Of a stretch of DNA of 64,000 bases, positions 16,061 to 23,578 are shown piece by piece. A model generated the notes under the pieces. The model was not told the DNA's origin and did not search any database. It was given only the letters and a program-made list of their open reading frames with translations. Source of the stretch: Micromonospora halotolerans (GTDB taxonomy: Bacteria; Actinomycetota; Actinomycetes; Mycobacteriales; Micromonosporaceae); contig NZ_CP134876.1 of assembly GCF_032108445.1 (NCBI RefSeq), positions 1,922,001 to 1,986,000 of the forward strand. Direction: 5' to 3'. The stretch's first letter is position 1; each line of letters begins with the position of its first letter. The translations under genes and the position numbers were made by a program.

Positions 16061-18532
16061 ATGACCACCTCATTCGCCGACCACCTGCGGACCCTTCCCG
16101 ACGAGTCCCTGGCCGCCCTCCTCCAGCTGCGGCCGGACCTCGTCGTGCCCGTGCCGGCAGACGTCTCCGCCCTCGCCATCCGCGCCCAGTCGCGGGTCTC
16201 CGTGGCGCGGGCGCTCGACGGGCTGGACCAGTTCACCCTCCAGATCCTGGACGCCGCCCGGCTCACCCGAGACCCGGAGGGCGGCGGCACCGCCACCGAG
16301 GCCATCCTGGCCCTGGCCACCTCCGGCCCGCACCCGCCCGCCCCGACCGCGGTCCGCGGCGCGGTGGACCGGCTCCGCGCGCTCTTCCTGTTGTACGGGC
16401 CGGAGCACGACCTGCACGTGGTGGGCGGCGTCGACGAGGTGTCCCCGTACCTGGCGGGCCTGGGCCGGCCGGCCGCGGAGCTGGACCCGCGGGCGGCGGC
16501 CGTGTGCACGGACCCGGCGAAGCTGCGGCGGACGCTGCTGGCCGCGCCGCCCTCGGCCCGGGCGATCCTGGACCGGCTCGCCGCCGGCCCGCCGGTCGGC
16601 AGCGTGCCACCGGGCGCGCTGGAGGCCCCCGCCACCGGCGAGGAGGACATCCTTCCCCCGGACCTGGTCAACGGCGGGGCGGCCACCGGTTCCCCGATCC
16701 GCTGGCTGGTGGAGCACCGGCTGCTCGTCCGGATGTCGGCCGTCAAGGGCGGCGGCACCGTCGAGCTGCCCCGCGAGGTGGGGCTGCTGCTGCGCCGGGA
16801 CACCGGCCCGCTCGGCCCGCTGCGCACCAGCCCGCCCGAGGTGTCGAGCCCGCCGCGGGAGGCCAAGTCCGTCGACTCGGCCGGCGCCGGGCAGACCATG
16901 GAGGTGGTCCGGCACACCGAGGCGCTCCTGGAGGCCCTGGCCGCCGAGCCGGCCCCGGTGCTGCGCTCCGGTGGCGTGGGCGTCCGCGACCTGCGCCGGC
17001 TGGCTCGCGGCCTCGGGCTGGACGACCCGACCACCGCCCTGATCTTCGAGGTGGCGTACGCGGCCGGGCTGGTCGGGGAGCTGGACCTGACCGGGTCGGC
17101 CACCAGCCGGTACGGGGGCGACCAGCAGATCCTGCCCACCGGCGGGTACGAGGTGTGGCGGGCCGCCTCGCTGGCCCAGCGCTGGGAGCAACTGGCCCGG
17201 GCCTGGCTGACGATGACCCGCCAGGTGGGCCTGGTCGGCCAGCGCGACGACCGGGACCGGCCGATCGCGGTGCTCTCCGCCGAGGCGGAACGGGCCGGCG
17301 CGCCGGCCGCCCGGCGCTCGGTGCTCGCCGTGCTGGCCGACCTGCCCCCGGCGACCGCCCCGACCCCCGACGAGGTGCTGGAGCTGCTGGACTGGCGGGC
17401 GCCGCGGCGCGCCCGGGGCCGGGAGGGAACGCACCGCGAGGTGCTGGCCGAGGCGGCCCAGCTCGGGGTGACCGGGCTGGGGGCGCTGACCTCGTACGGG
17501 CGGCTGCTGCTCGCCGAGCTGAACGACGCCGACGAGCGGGCCGACGACCCGCTCGGGCTGTACTCCGAGACCGAGTCGGGCGAGCCGTCCACCGCCGTCC
17601 GGGCGCTGGACGCGCTGCTCCCCGCCCCGGTCGACCACTTCCTCGTGCAGGCCGACCTGACCGTCGTGGTGCCCGGCCCGCCCGACCCGGCGCTCGCTGC
17701 CGAGCTGGACGTGGTGGCGGAGCACGAGTCCGCCGGCGGGGCGAGCGTCTACCGGGTCACCACGGCCAGCGTGCGGCGGGCCCTGGACGCCGGCTACTCG
17801 GCCGACGACCTGCACGCGCTGTTCCGCCGCCGGTCGCGTACCCCGGTGCCGCAGGGCATGAGCTACCTGGTGGACGACGTGGCGCGCAAGCACGGCGGGC
17901 TGCGGCTCGGGTCGGCGGGCGGCTACGTGCGCAGCGACGACGAGGCGCTGCTCACCGAGGTGCTGTCCGACAGGCGGCTGGAGTCGCTGGCGTTGCGCCG
18001 GCTGGCCCCGACGGTGCTCGTCACCCCGTACCAGGTGAACCGGATGCTGACCGCGCTGCGCGACGCCGGTTACGCGCCGGTGGCCGAGGACGCCGGCGGC
18101 GCGGCTGTGCTGGCCCGACCGAAGACCCGGCGGGCGCCGGCCCGGGTGCCGGCGGCCAGCCGCAGCCTCGATCCGCTGGCGGCGCCGCGGCTGCCGATGC
18201 CCCGGCTGCTCGGGGTGGTCGAGCAGATCCGCCGGGGCGACGCGGCGGCCCGGGCGGCGCGGCGGGCCCCGGCGGTGGTCCGCGGCGGGACGGCGCGTAC
18301 CGGCCCGGGGCCGGCGCACACCCACAGCGACGCGCTCGCCGTGCTCCAGCAGGCGGTACGGGACAAGGCGCTGGTCTGGGTCGGCTACGTCGACGCGCAC
18401 GGGGCGACCGCGTCCCGGCTGGTCCGGCCGGTCTCGATCGGGGCCGGCTACCTGCGCGCCGAGGACGATCGCACGGAGATGCTGCACACGTTCGCGCTGC
18501 ACCGGATCACCGCTGCGGTGCTGGAGGACTAG
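16061..18532 (+). CDS. Helicase-associated domain protein (Helicase_C_3 type)
   Basis: An 823-aa cytosolic protein of the actinobacterial family that lies next to the XPB helicase gene (Rv0862c-like in mycobacteria, by memory of the family). It lacks Walker motifs. The N-terminal two thirds are helical, winged-helix-like repeats; residues about 510-640 match the helicase C-terminal-3 domain (HFLVQADLTVVVPGPPDP). The C-terminus resembles a WYL-like ligand domain (LVWVGYVDAHGATASRLVRP). It may regulate or partner the XPB helicase encoded 1.4 kb downstream. Confidence 0.82.
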   Translation: MTTSFADHLRTLPDESLAALLQLRPDLVVPVPADVSALAIRAQSRVSVARALDGLDQFTLQILDAARLTRDPEGGGTATEAILALATSGPHPPAPTAVRGAVDRLRALFLLYGPEHDLHVVGGVDEVSPYLAGLGRPAAELDPRAAAVCTDPAKLRRTLLAAPPSARAILDRLAAGPPVGSVPPGALEAPATGEEDILPPDLVNGGAATGSPIRWLVEHRLLVRMSAVKGGGTVELPREVGLLLRRDTGPLGPLRTSPPEVSSPPREAKSVDSAGAGQTMEVVRHTEALLEALAAEPAPVLRSGGVGVRDLRRLARGLGLDDPTTALIFEVAYAAGLVGELDLTGSATSRYGGDQQILPTGGYEVWRAASLAQRWEQLARAWLTMTRQVGLVGQRDDRDRPIAVLSAEAERAGAPAARRSVLAVLADLPPATAPTPDEVLELLDWRAPRRARGREGTHREVLAEAAQLGVTGLGALTSYGRLLLAELNDADERADDPLGLYSETESGEPSTAVRALDALLPAPVDHFLVQADLTVVVPGPPDPALAAELDVVAEHESAGGASVYRVTTASVRRALDAGYSADDLHALFRRRSRTPVPQGMSYLVDDVARKHGGLRLGSAGGYVRSDDEALLTEVLSDRRLESLALRRLAPTVLVTPYQVNRMLTALRDAGYAPVAEDAGGAAVLARPKTRRAPARVPAASRSLDPLAAPRLPMPRLLGVVEQIRRGDAAARAARRAPAVVRGGTARTGPGPAHTHSDALAVLQQAVRDKALVWVGYVDAHGATASRLVRPVSIGAGYLRAEDDRTEMLHTFALHRITAAVLED

Positions 18533-18765
18533 TCCCCGTTGCGGCGCAGGGTGCCGACCACCGAGACGGCGAGCAGCAGGGCGAACGCGGCGCCGGCCGA
18601 CTCGCCGACGGAGTCGACGAAGCCCTGCCGCTGCACGAGCAGCCCGAACAGGAACCAGCCGAAGATGCCGGTGGCGGCGGCCGCGTAGCCGACCAGGGCC
18701 GCCGGTGAGACCTCCTGCTGGCGCGCCCGGTCGTCGTCGGGAAGCACGTCATGATCGACGGTCAT
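18529..18765 (-). CDS. Small two-helix membrane protein
   Basis: A 78-aa protein with two hydrophobic segments (residues 24-46 and 55-72) and an acidic N-terminus (DHDVLPDDD). I do not recognise a function. The stop overlaps the stop of the convergent helicase-associated gene at CTAG (4 bases). The GGAGAT stretch just upstream of the start could serve as a ribosome-binding site. Confidence 0.7.
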   Translation of the reverse strand: MTVDHDVLPDDDRARQQEVSPAALVGYAAAATGIFGWFLFGLLVQRQGFVDSVGESAGAAFALLLAVSVVGTLRRNGD

Positions 18766-18881
18766 CTCCAGCCCCTCCCCCGCACCGTGGTGGACCCGAC
18801 CTCCAGCGTGGCACCGGAGAGGGTCACCCGGACAGGGGATAAAACCCCGATCCAGGCGCGGGGGTCACGCCCGGTCGGGTA

Positions 18882-19736
18882 TCAGGTGCCGGGCCGGCGG
18901 CCGAAGACGACCACCCGGGTGCCGACCGAGCCCAGCTCCCAGAGCCGCACGGCGTCGCGGTGCAGCAGGTTCACGCAGCCGTGCGAGCCGATCGAGGAGT
19001 TGTGCAGGTAGGTCGTGGTCTCGTGGAACCCGATCCCGCCGTTGAACCGCTGCCAGTAGGGCAGCCACACCTCGTACGGGTTGGACCACTCGCGCATGTT
19101 CTTCCCGCCGACCGAGTAGGTGCCGGACGGGGTGGCGTAGCCGGACATGCCCGTGCGGGTCACCGTCGGGCCCATGACCACCTTGCCGCCGCGCATCGCC
19201 CAGACGGTCTGCCGGGTGAGGTCGACGCAGAAGGTGGTGCCGGAGCCGGCGCGGCAGCGCGCCGTGTCGGTGCTGGCCAGCCGCTTCGCCACGTCGTAGG
19301 TGGTGGGGCCGGCGCGGCCGGAGGCCGGGCTGATCCCGTACCGGAGCTGGAACTTCTTGATCGCGGTGCAGTCGGCGGCCGACTGCTTACCGTCCACGGT
19401 CAGCGTCCCGAAGCCGCCCAGCCGGCTCAGGTACGTCTCCACGGCCCGCTGCTGCTCCCCCTGCGGGCAGCCGGTCGAGCGGGACGGGGCCGGCTTCGGC
19501 GTGGTGCGGCTGGGCTTCGGCGTGGCCGTCCGGCTCGGCTGCGCCGTCGGGGACACGGCCGGCTGCTCCGGCGTGGGCGGCGCGCTCGCCCCCGATGCCT
19601 CCTCCGTCACGCCGACGGGCTGCGGGGCGGCGGCCCCGGACCCGTCGCCCTGCGGATCGTGCGCGCACGCACCGACGCCGACCAGCACGACCACCGCCAG
19701 GCCGATGGCCCGGGCTGCGAAACGGACACGCTTCAT
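18882..19736 (-). CDS. L,D-transpeptidase lipoprotein with peptidoglycan-binding domain
   Basis: Crosslinks peptidoglycan 3-3 or anchors proteins outside the membrane. The 284-aa product starts MKRVRFAARA with a GGGGAGGG ribosome-binding site. It has a signal peptide ending in a lipobox (LVGVGAC, Cys near 24), a Pro/Thr/Ser linker, a PG_binding_1 repeat (residues about 100-150, KKFQLRYGISPASG) and a YkuD domain with catalytic SIGSHGCVNL and an upstream His in GFHETT. The frame is open further upstream, but the ATG at 19736 fits the signal peptide. Confidence 0.92.
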   Translation of the reverse strand: MKRVRFAARAIGLAVVVLVGVGACAHDPQGDGSGAAAPQPVGVTEEASGASAPPTPEQPAVSPTAQPSRTATPKPSRTTPKPAPSRSTGCPQGEQQRAVETYLSRLGGFGTLTVDGKQSAADCTAIKKFQLRYGISPASGRAGPTTYDVAKRLASTDTARCRAGSGTTFCVDLTRQTVWAMRGGKVVMGPTVTRTGMSGYATPSGTYSVGGKNMREWSNPYEVWLPYWQRFNGGIGFHETTTYLHNSSIGSHGCVNLLHRDAVRLWELGSVGTRVVVFGRRPGT

Positions 19737-19911
19737 GGGCCCTCCCCCTGGACGGTTGTCCCGCTTGCTAGACGTCCGGAAGGAGTGTGACGTTGCGTGT
19801 CCAGCGAGACTTTTTCCGGACACCCGCCGGCGTGCAACACTGGATGGTCCGCCTTCGGCAGGTCAGCCGCCGTGCGGGCGATAATTTCCGGCACAAGGAG
19901 AGGACGCTGGC

Positions 19912-21591
19912 GTGAGCGGTGGACCACTGATCGTGCAGTCGGACAAGACCCTGCTGCTGGAGATCGACCACCCCGACGCCCAGGCGTGCCGGATGGCCAT
20001 CGCGCCCTTCGCCGAACTGGAGCGCTCCCCCGAGCACGTGCACACCTACCGGCTCACCCCGCTGGGCCTGTGGAACGCCCGCGCCGCCGGCCACGACGCC
20101 GAGGCCGTGGTGGACGCGTTGATCAAGTACTCCCGCTACCCGGTGCCGCACGCGCTGCTGGTCGACGTGGCCGAGACGATGGACCGGTACGGCCGGCTCC
20201 AGCTCGCCAACGACCCGGCCCACGGTCTGGTGCTCCGCGCGCTGGACCGGCTGGTGCTCATCGAGGTCGCCAAGAGCAAGAAGCTCGCCGGCATGCTCGG
20301 CCCGAAGCTGGACGACGACACCATCCAGGTGCATCCCTCCGAGCGGGGCCGGCTCAAGCAGGCGCTGCTCAAGCTCGGCTGGCCGGCCGAGGACCTGGCC
20401 GGCTACGTGGACGGCGAGGCGCACCCCATCGAGCTGGCCGAGGCCGGCAAGGACGGCGGCAAGCCGTGGACCCTGCGGTCGTACCAGCGGGAGGCCGTCG
20501 AGGCGTTCTGGGCGGGCGGCTCCGGCGTGGTCGTGCTCCCCTGCGGCGCCGGCAAGACCCTCGTCGGGGCGGCGGCCATGGCCGAGGCCAAGGCGACCAC
20601 GCTCATCCTGGTCACCAACACGGTGGCCGGCCGGCAGTGGAAGCGCGAGCTGATCGCGCGCACGTCGCTCACCGAGGACGAGATCGGCGAGTACTCGGGC
20701 GAGCGCAAGGAGATCCGCCCGGTCACCATCGCCACGTACCAGGTGCTCACCTCGCGGCGCGGCGGCGCGTTCACCCACCTCGACCTGTTCGGCGCCCGCG
20801 ACTGGGGCCTGGTCGTCTACGACGAGGTGCACCTGCTGCCCGCGCCGATCTTCCGGTTCACCGCGGACCTCCAGGCCCGCCGCCGGCTCGGCCTCACGGC
20901 GACCCTGGTACGCGAGGACGGCCGCGAGGGTGACGTGTTCAGCCTGATCGGCCCGAAGCGGTACGACGCGCCGTGGAAGGACATCGAGCAGCAGGGCTGG
21001 ATCGCCCCCGCCGAGTGCACCGAGGTACGGGTCACCCTGACCGACGCCGAGCGGATGGCGTACGCGACGGCCGAGGCCGAGGAGCGCTACCGGATGGCGG
21101 CCACCGCCCGGACGAAGCTGCCGGTGGTACGCGCGCTCGTGGACCGGCACCCGGACGAGCAGGTGCTCGTCATCGGCGGCTACATCGACCAACTGCACCA
21201 GCTCGGGGAATACCTGGACGCGCCGATCGTGCAGGGGTCCACGACCAACCGCGAACGGGAGCGGCTCTTCGACGCCTTCCGGTCCGGTGAGGTGAAGACG
21301 CTGGTCATCTCCAAGGTCGGGAACTTCTCCATCGACCTGCCGGAGGCCGCTGTCGCCATTCAGGTGTCCGGGACCTTCGGGTCACGGCAGGAGGAGGCGC
21401 AGCGGCTGGGGCGGGTGCTCCGACCGAAGGCGGACGGGCGGCAGGCGCACTTCTACACCGTGGTGTCCCGGGACACGATCGACACCGAGTACGCGGCGCA
21501 CCGGCAGCGTTTCCTGGCCGAGCAGGGGTACGCGTACACCATCGTGGACGCGGACGACGTACTCGGCCCGAAACTGCCGACGATCGACTGA
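19912..21591 (+). CDS. XPB/Ssl2-type DNA helicase
   Basis: A superfamily 2 3'-5' DNA helicase related to eukaryotic XPB/ERCC3, implicated in repair or transcription-coupled roles in actinobacteria. The 559-aa product has an N-terminal damage-recognition-like region (1-180), Walker A PCGAGKT at 210-216, the Walker B DEVH box at 304-307, LTATLVRED motif III, and C-terminal motifs including QEEAQRLGRVLRPK (motif VI). The GTG start follows AAGGAGAGGA. A 29-base piece of this gene recurs at 23476-23504. Confidence 0.94.
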   Translation: MSGGPLIVQSDKTLLLEIDHPDAQACRMAIAPFAELERSPEHVHTYRLTPLGLWNARAAGHDAEAVVDALIKYSRYPVPHALLVDVAETMDRYGRLQLANDPAHGLVLRALDRLVLIEVAKSKKLAGMLGPKLDDDTIQVHPSERGRLKQALLKLGWPAEDLAGYVDGEAHPIELAEAGKDGGKPWTLRSYQREAVEAFWAGGSGVVVLPCGAGKTLVGAAAMAEAKATTLILVTNTVAGRQWKRELIARTSLTEDEIGEYSGERKEIRPVTIATYQVLTSRRGGAFTHLDLFGARDWGLVVYDEVHLLPAPIFRFTADLQARRRLGLTATLVREDGREGDVFSLIGPKRYDAPWKDIEQQGWIAPAECTEVRVTLTDAERMAYATAEAEERYRMAATARTKLPVVRALVDRHPDEQVLVIGGYIDQLHQLGEYLDAPIVQGSTTNRERERLFDAFRSGEVKTLVISKVGNFSIDLPEAAVAIQVSGTFGSRQEEAQRLGRVLRPKADGRQAHFYTVVSRDTIDTEYAAHRQRFLAEQGYAYTIVDADDVLGPKLPTID

Positions 21592-21719
21592 CTGGCTCAC
21601 GCAAGTCCGCTCGGCGTGCTGCCGTTCATCAGCGCCGCCTGATCCGTTCCGGCCACATCCCGGCGAGCAATTCGGTGTAACTCAGCCGATCGAAGACCTC
21701 GCCGAAAGGCCGCCCGCGC

Positions 21720-22547
21720 ATGAAGACGATCGTTCTCGTCCACGGCTTCTGGGTGACCCCGCGCAGCTGGGAACACTGGATCGACCGCTACCAACGGGCC
21801 GGCTACCACGTCATCGCGCCCGCCTATCCAGGGTTCGAGGTGGAGGTCGAGGCGCTCAACGCCGACCCGACGCCCATCGCGGAGGTGACGACCCCGGCGA
21901 TCATCTCGCACCTGGAGTCGGTGGTCGGCGCCCTCGATGAGCCGCCGATCATCATCGGCCACTCTGCGGGCGGTGCGTTCACGCAGGTCCTGCTGGACCA
22001 TGGATTCGGCGCCGCTGGCGTGGCGATCAACTCCGCGGCGACGGAGGGCGTGCTCGTCACCCCGCCGACCCAGATCAAGTCGACGTTCCCCGTGCTGAAG
22101 AACCCTGCGAACCGGCACAAGGCAGTCGGCCTGACGCCCGAGCAGTGGAAGTACACGTTTGGCAACACCTTCACCGAAGAAGAGTCCCTCGATCTCTACC
22201 AGCGGTATCACGTCCCGGCATCCGGGCGGATCCTGTGGGACAGCGTGCTGGCCAACTTTCAGCCCGGCCCGCAGGACATCCACGTCGACTACCACAACGA
22301 CAACCGGGCACCGCTGCTGTTCGTCTCCGGCGGCGAGGACCACCTCATGCCCCCGAGCGTGCAGCGGTCCAACGCCAAGCACTACAAGTCCTCGAAGACC
22401 ATCACCGAGATCAAGGAATACGAAGGCATGGGACACCTGCTGCCCGCGCAGAAGGGGTGGGAGAAGGTCGCCGACGACGTCCTGGCCTGGGCCGTGGAGC
22501 ACGCCGGCTGGCCGGCCGCGACCCACGGTCCACGCACTGCCATCTAA
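21720..22547 (+). CDS. Alpha/beta hydrolase
   Basis: A 275-aa serine hydrolase. The nucleophile elbow is GHSAGG (residues 80-85), the acid is probably Asp in GGEDHLMP, and the histidine lies in GMGHLLPAQ near residue 245. The substrate is unknown. Codon choice is looser than in neighbours (for example TTTGGC, TATCCAGGG), which suggests recent acquisition. It is followed after 61 bases by another hydrolase, with which it probably forms a two-gene unit. No ribosome-binding site stands out. Confidence 0.85.
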   Translation: MKTIVLVHGFWVTPRSWEHWIDRYQRAGYHVIAPAYPGFEVEVEALNADPTPIAEVTTPAIISHLESVVGALDEPPIIIGHSAGGAFTQVLLDHGFGAAGVAINSAATEGVLVTPPTQIKSTFPVLKNPANRHKAVGLTPEQWKYTFGNTFTEEESLDLYQRYHVPASGRILWDSVLANFQPGPQDIHVDYHNDNRAPLLFVSGGEDHLMPPSVQRSNAKHYKSSKTITEIKEYEGMGHLLPAQKGWEKVADDVLAWAVEHAGWPAATHGPRTAI

Positions 22548-22608
22548 TATCGGGTGAAACCGACATCACGGGCACGCGCTGCTGCCCCCGAAGCGGAAGG
22601 ACAGCGGC

Positions 22609-23430
22609 ATGAGCTACATCACCGCCAAGGACGGCACCGAGATCTACTACAAGGACTGGGGTGCGGGTCCGGTTGTCACCTTCTCCCACGGCTGGCCGCT
22701 GAACGCTGACGCGTGGGACGGGCAGATGCTCTTCCTCGTGCAGAAAGGCTTCCGGGTCGTCGCGCACGACCGCCGTGGTCACGGCCGGTCCAGCCAGCCC
22801 TCCGCCGGCAACGACATGAACGGCTACGCCGACGACCTCGCGGCGGTCATCGAGGCGCTCGACCTGACCGACGCCACGCTGATCGGGCACTCGACCGGCG
22901 GTGGTGAGGTCGCGCGCTACATCGGCCGCCACGGGACGGGGCGGGTCGCCAAAGCCGTCCTCATCTCCGCCGTGCCGCCGATCATGGTGCAGACGCCGGA
23001 CAATCCCGAGGGCCTGCCCATCGCCGTCTTCGACGAGATGCGCGCCAACCTGCTGAAGGACCGGTCGCAGTTCTACCAGGACCTGGCGCAGATGTTCTAC
23101 GGCGCCAACCGGCAGGGGGCGAAGGTCTCGAAGGGAATCCTCGACCAGTTCTGGCTGTGGAGCATGCAGGCCGGCCTGTGGAACGCGTACGAGAGCATCA
23201 AGGCGTTCTCCGAGACGGACTTCCGCGACGACCTCGCCAAGTTCGACATCCCCACCCTGGTGCTGCACGGCGAGGACGACCAGATCGTCCCGGTCAAGGA
23301 CTCGGCGAAGAAGACCGCCCAGCTCATCGCGAACGCCAAGGACATCTACTACCCGGGCGCGCCACACGGCATCACGTCCACACTCCAGGACCAGGTCAAC
23401 AATGATCTTCTCGCGTTCCTGAAGAGCTGA
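22609..23430 (+). CDS. Alpha/beta hydrolase of the cofactor-free chloroperoxidase/arylesterase type
   Basis: A 273-aa protein very like non-haem haloperoxidases and aryl esterases: [12 protein letters not shown] oxyanion loop near residue 27, GHSTGGGE nucleophile near residue 97, catalytic Asp in HGEDDQIVP and His in GAPHGIT. Such enzymes hydrolyse esters and can form peracids. The ATG follows CGGAAGGACAGCGGC. It forms a pair with the upstream hydrolase; both may be a small horizontally acquired cassette. Confidence 0.9.
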   Translation: MSYITAKDGTEIYYKDWGAGPVVTFSHGWPLNADAWDGQMLFLVQKGFRVVAHDRRGHGRSSQPSAGNDMNGYADDLAAVIEALDLTDATLIGHSTGGGEVARYIGRHGTGRVAKAVLISAVPPIMVQTPDNPEGLPIAVFDEMRANLLKDRSQFYQDLAQMFYGANRQGAKVSKGILDQFWLWSMQAGLWNAYESIKAFSETDFRDDLAKFDIPTLVLHGEDDQIVPVKDSAKKTAQLIANAKDIYYPGAPHGITSTLQDQVNNDLLAFLKS

Positions 23431-23475
23431 TACCCCGAACAGGTCGCAGGGCAGAGCGGCCTCCGCCAACGGCGG

Positions 23476-23504
23476 TCTTCCGATTCACCGCGGACCTCCA
23501 GGCC
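23476..23504 (+). repeat. Displaced 29-base copy of the xpb gene
   Basis: These 29 bases match 20849-20877 inside the XPB helicase gene at 28 of 29 positions (codons for FRFTADLQA). The similarity ends abruptly on both sides. It lies between the chloroperoxidase-like gene and the terminator of the Ig-like gene. Confidence 0.9.
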
Positions 23505-23533
23505 ATGACTCTTCTGGGCCAGGCACCGACACC

Positions 23534-23564
23534 GGTGGGCCGCCCCGTTCGGGGACGGCCCACC
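23534..23564. terminator. Bidirectional terminator
   Basis: GGTGGGCCGCCCC (23534-23546) pairs with GGGGACGGCCCACC (23551-23564) around GTTC, with one bulged base. It lies between the convergent hydrolase and Ig-like genes. Confidence 0.75.
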
Positions 23565-23578
23565 GCGTCGGCTCCGTG

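Noticed and set aside
15448..18708. 1086-codon plus-strand frame
   Set aside because: Shadow of the helicase-associated gene in another frame, and antisense to the HAD gene.
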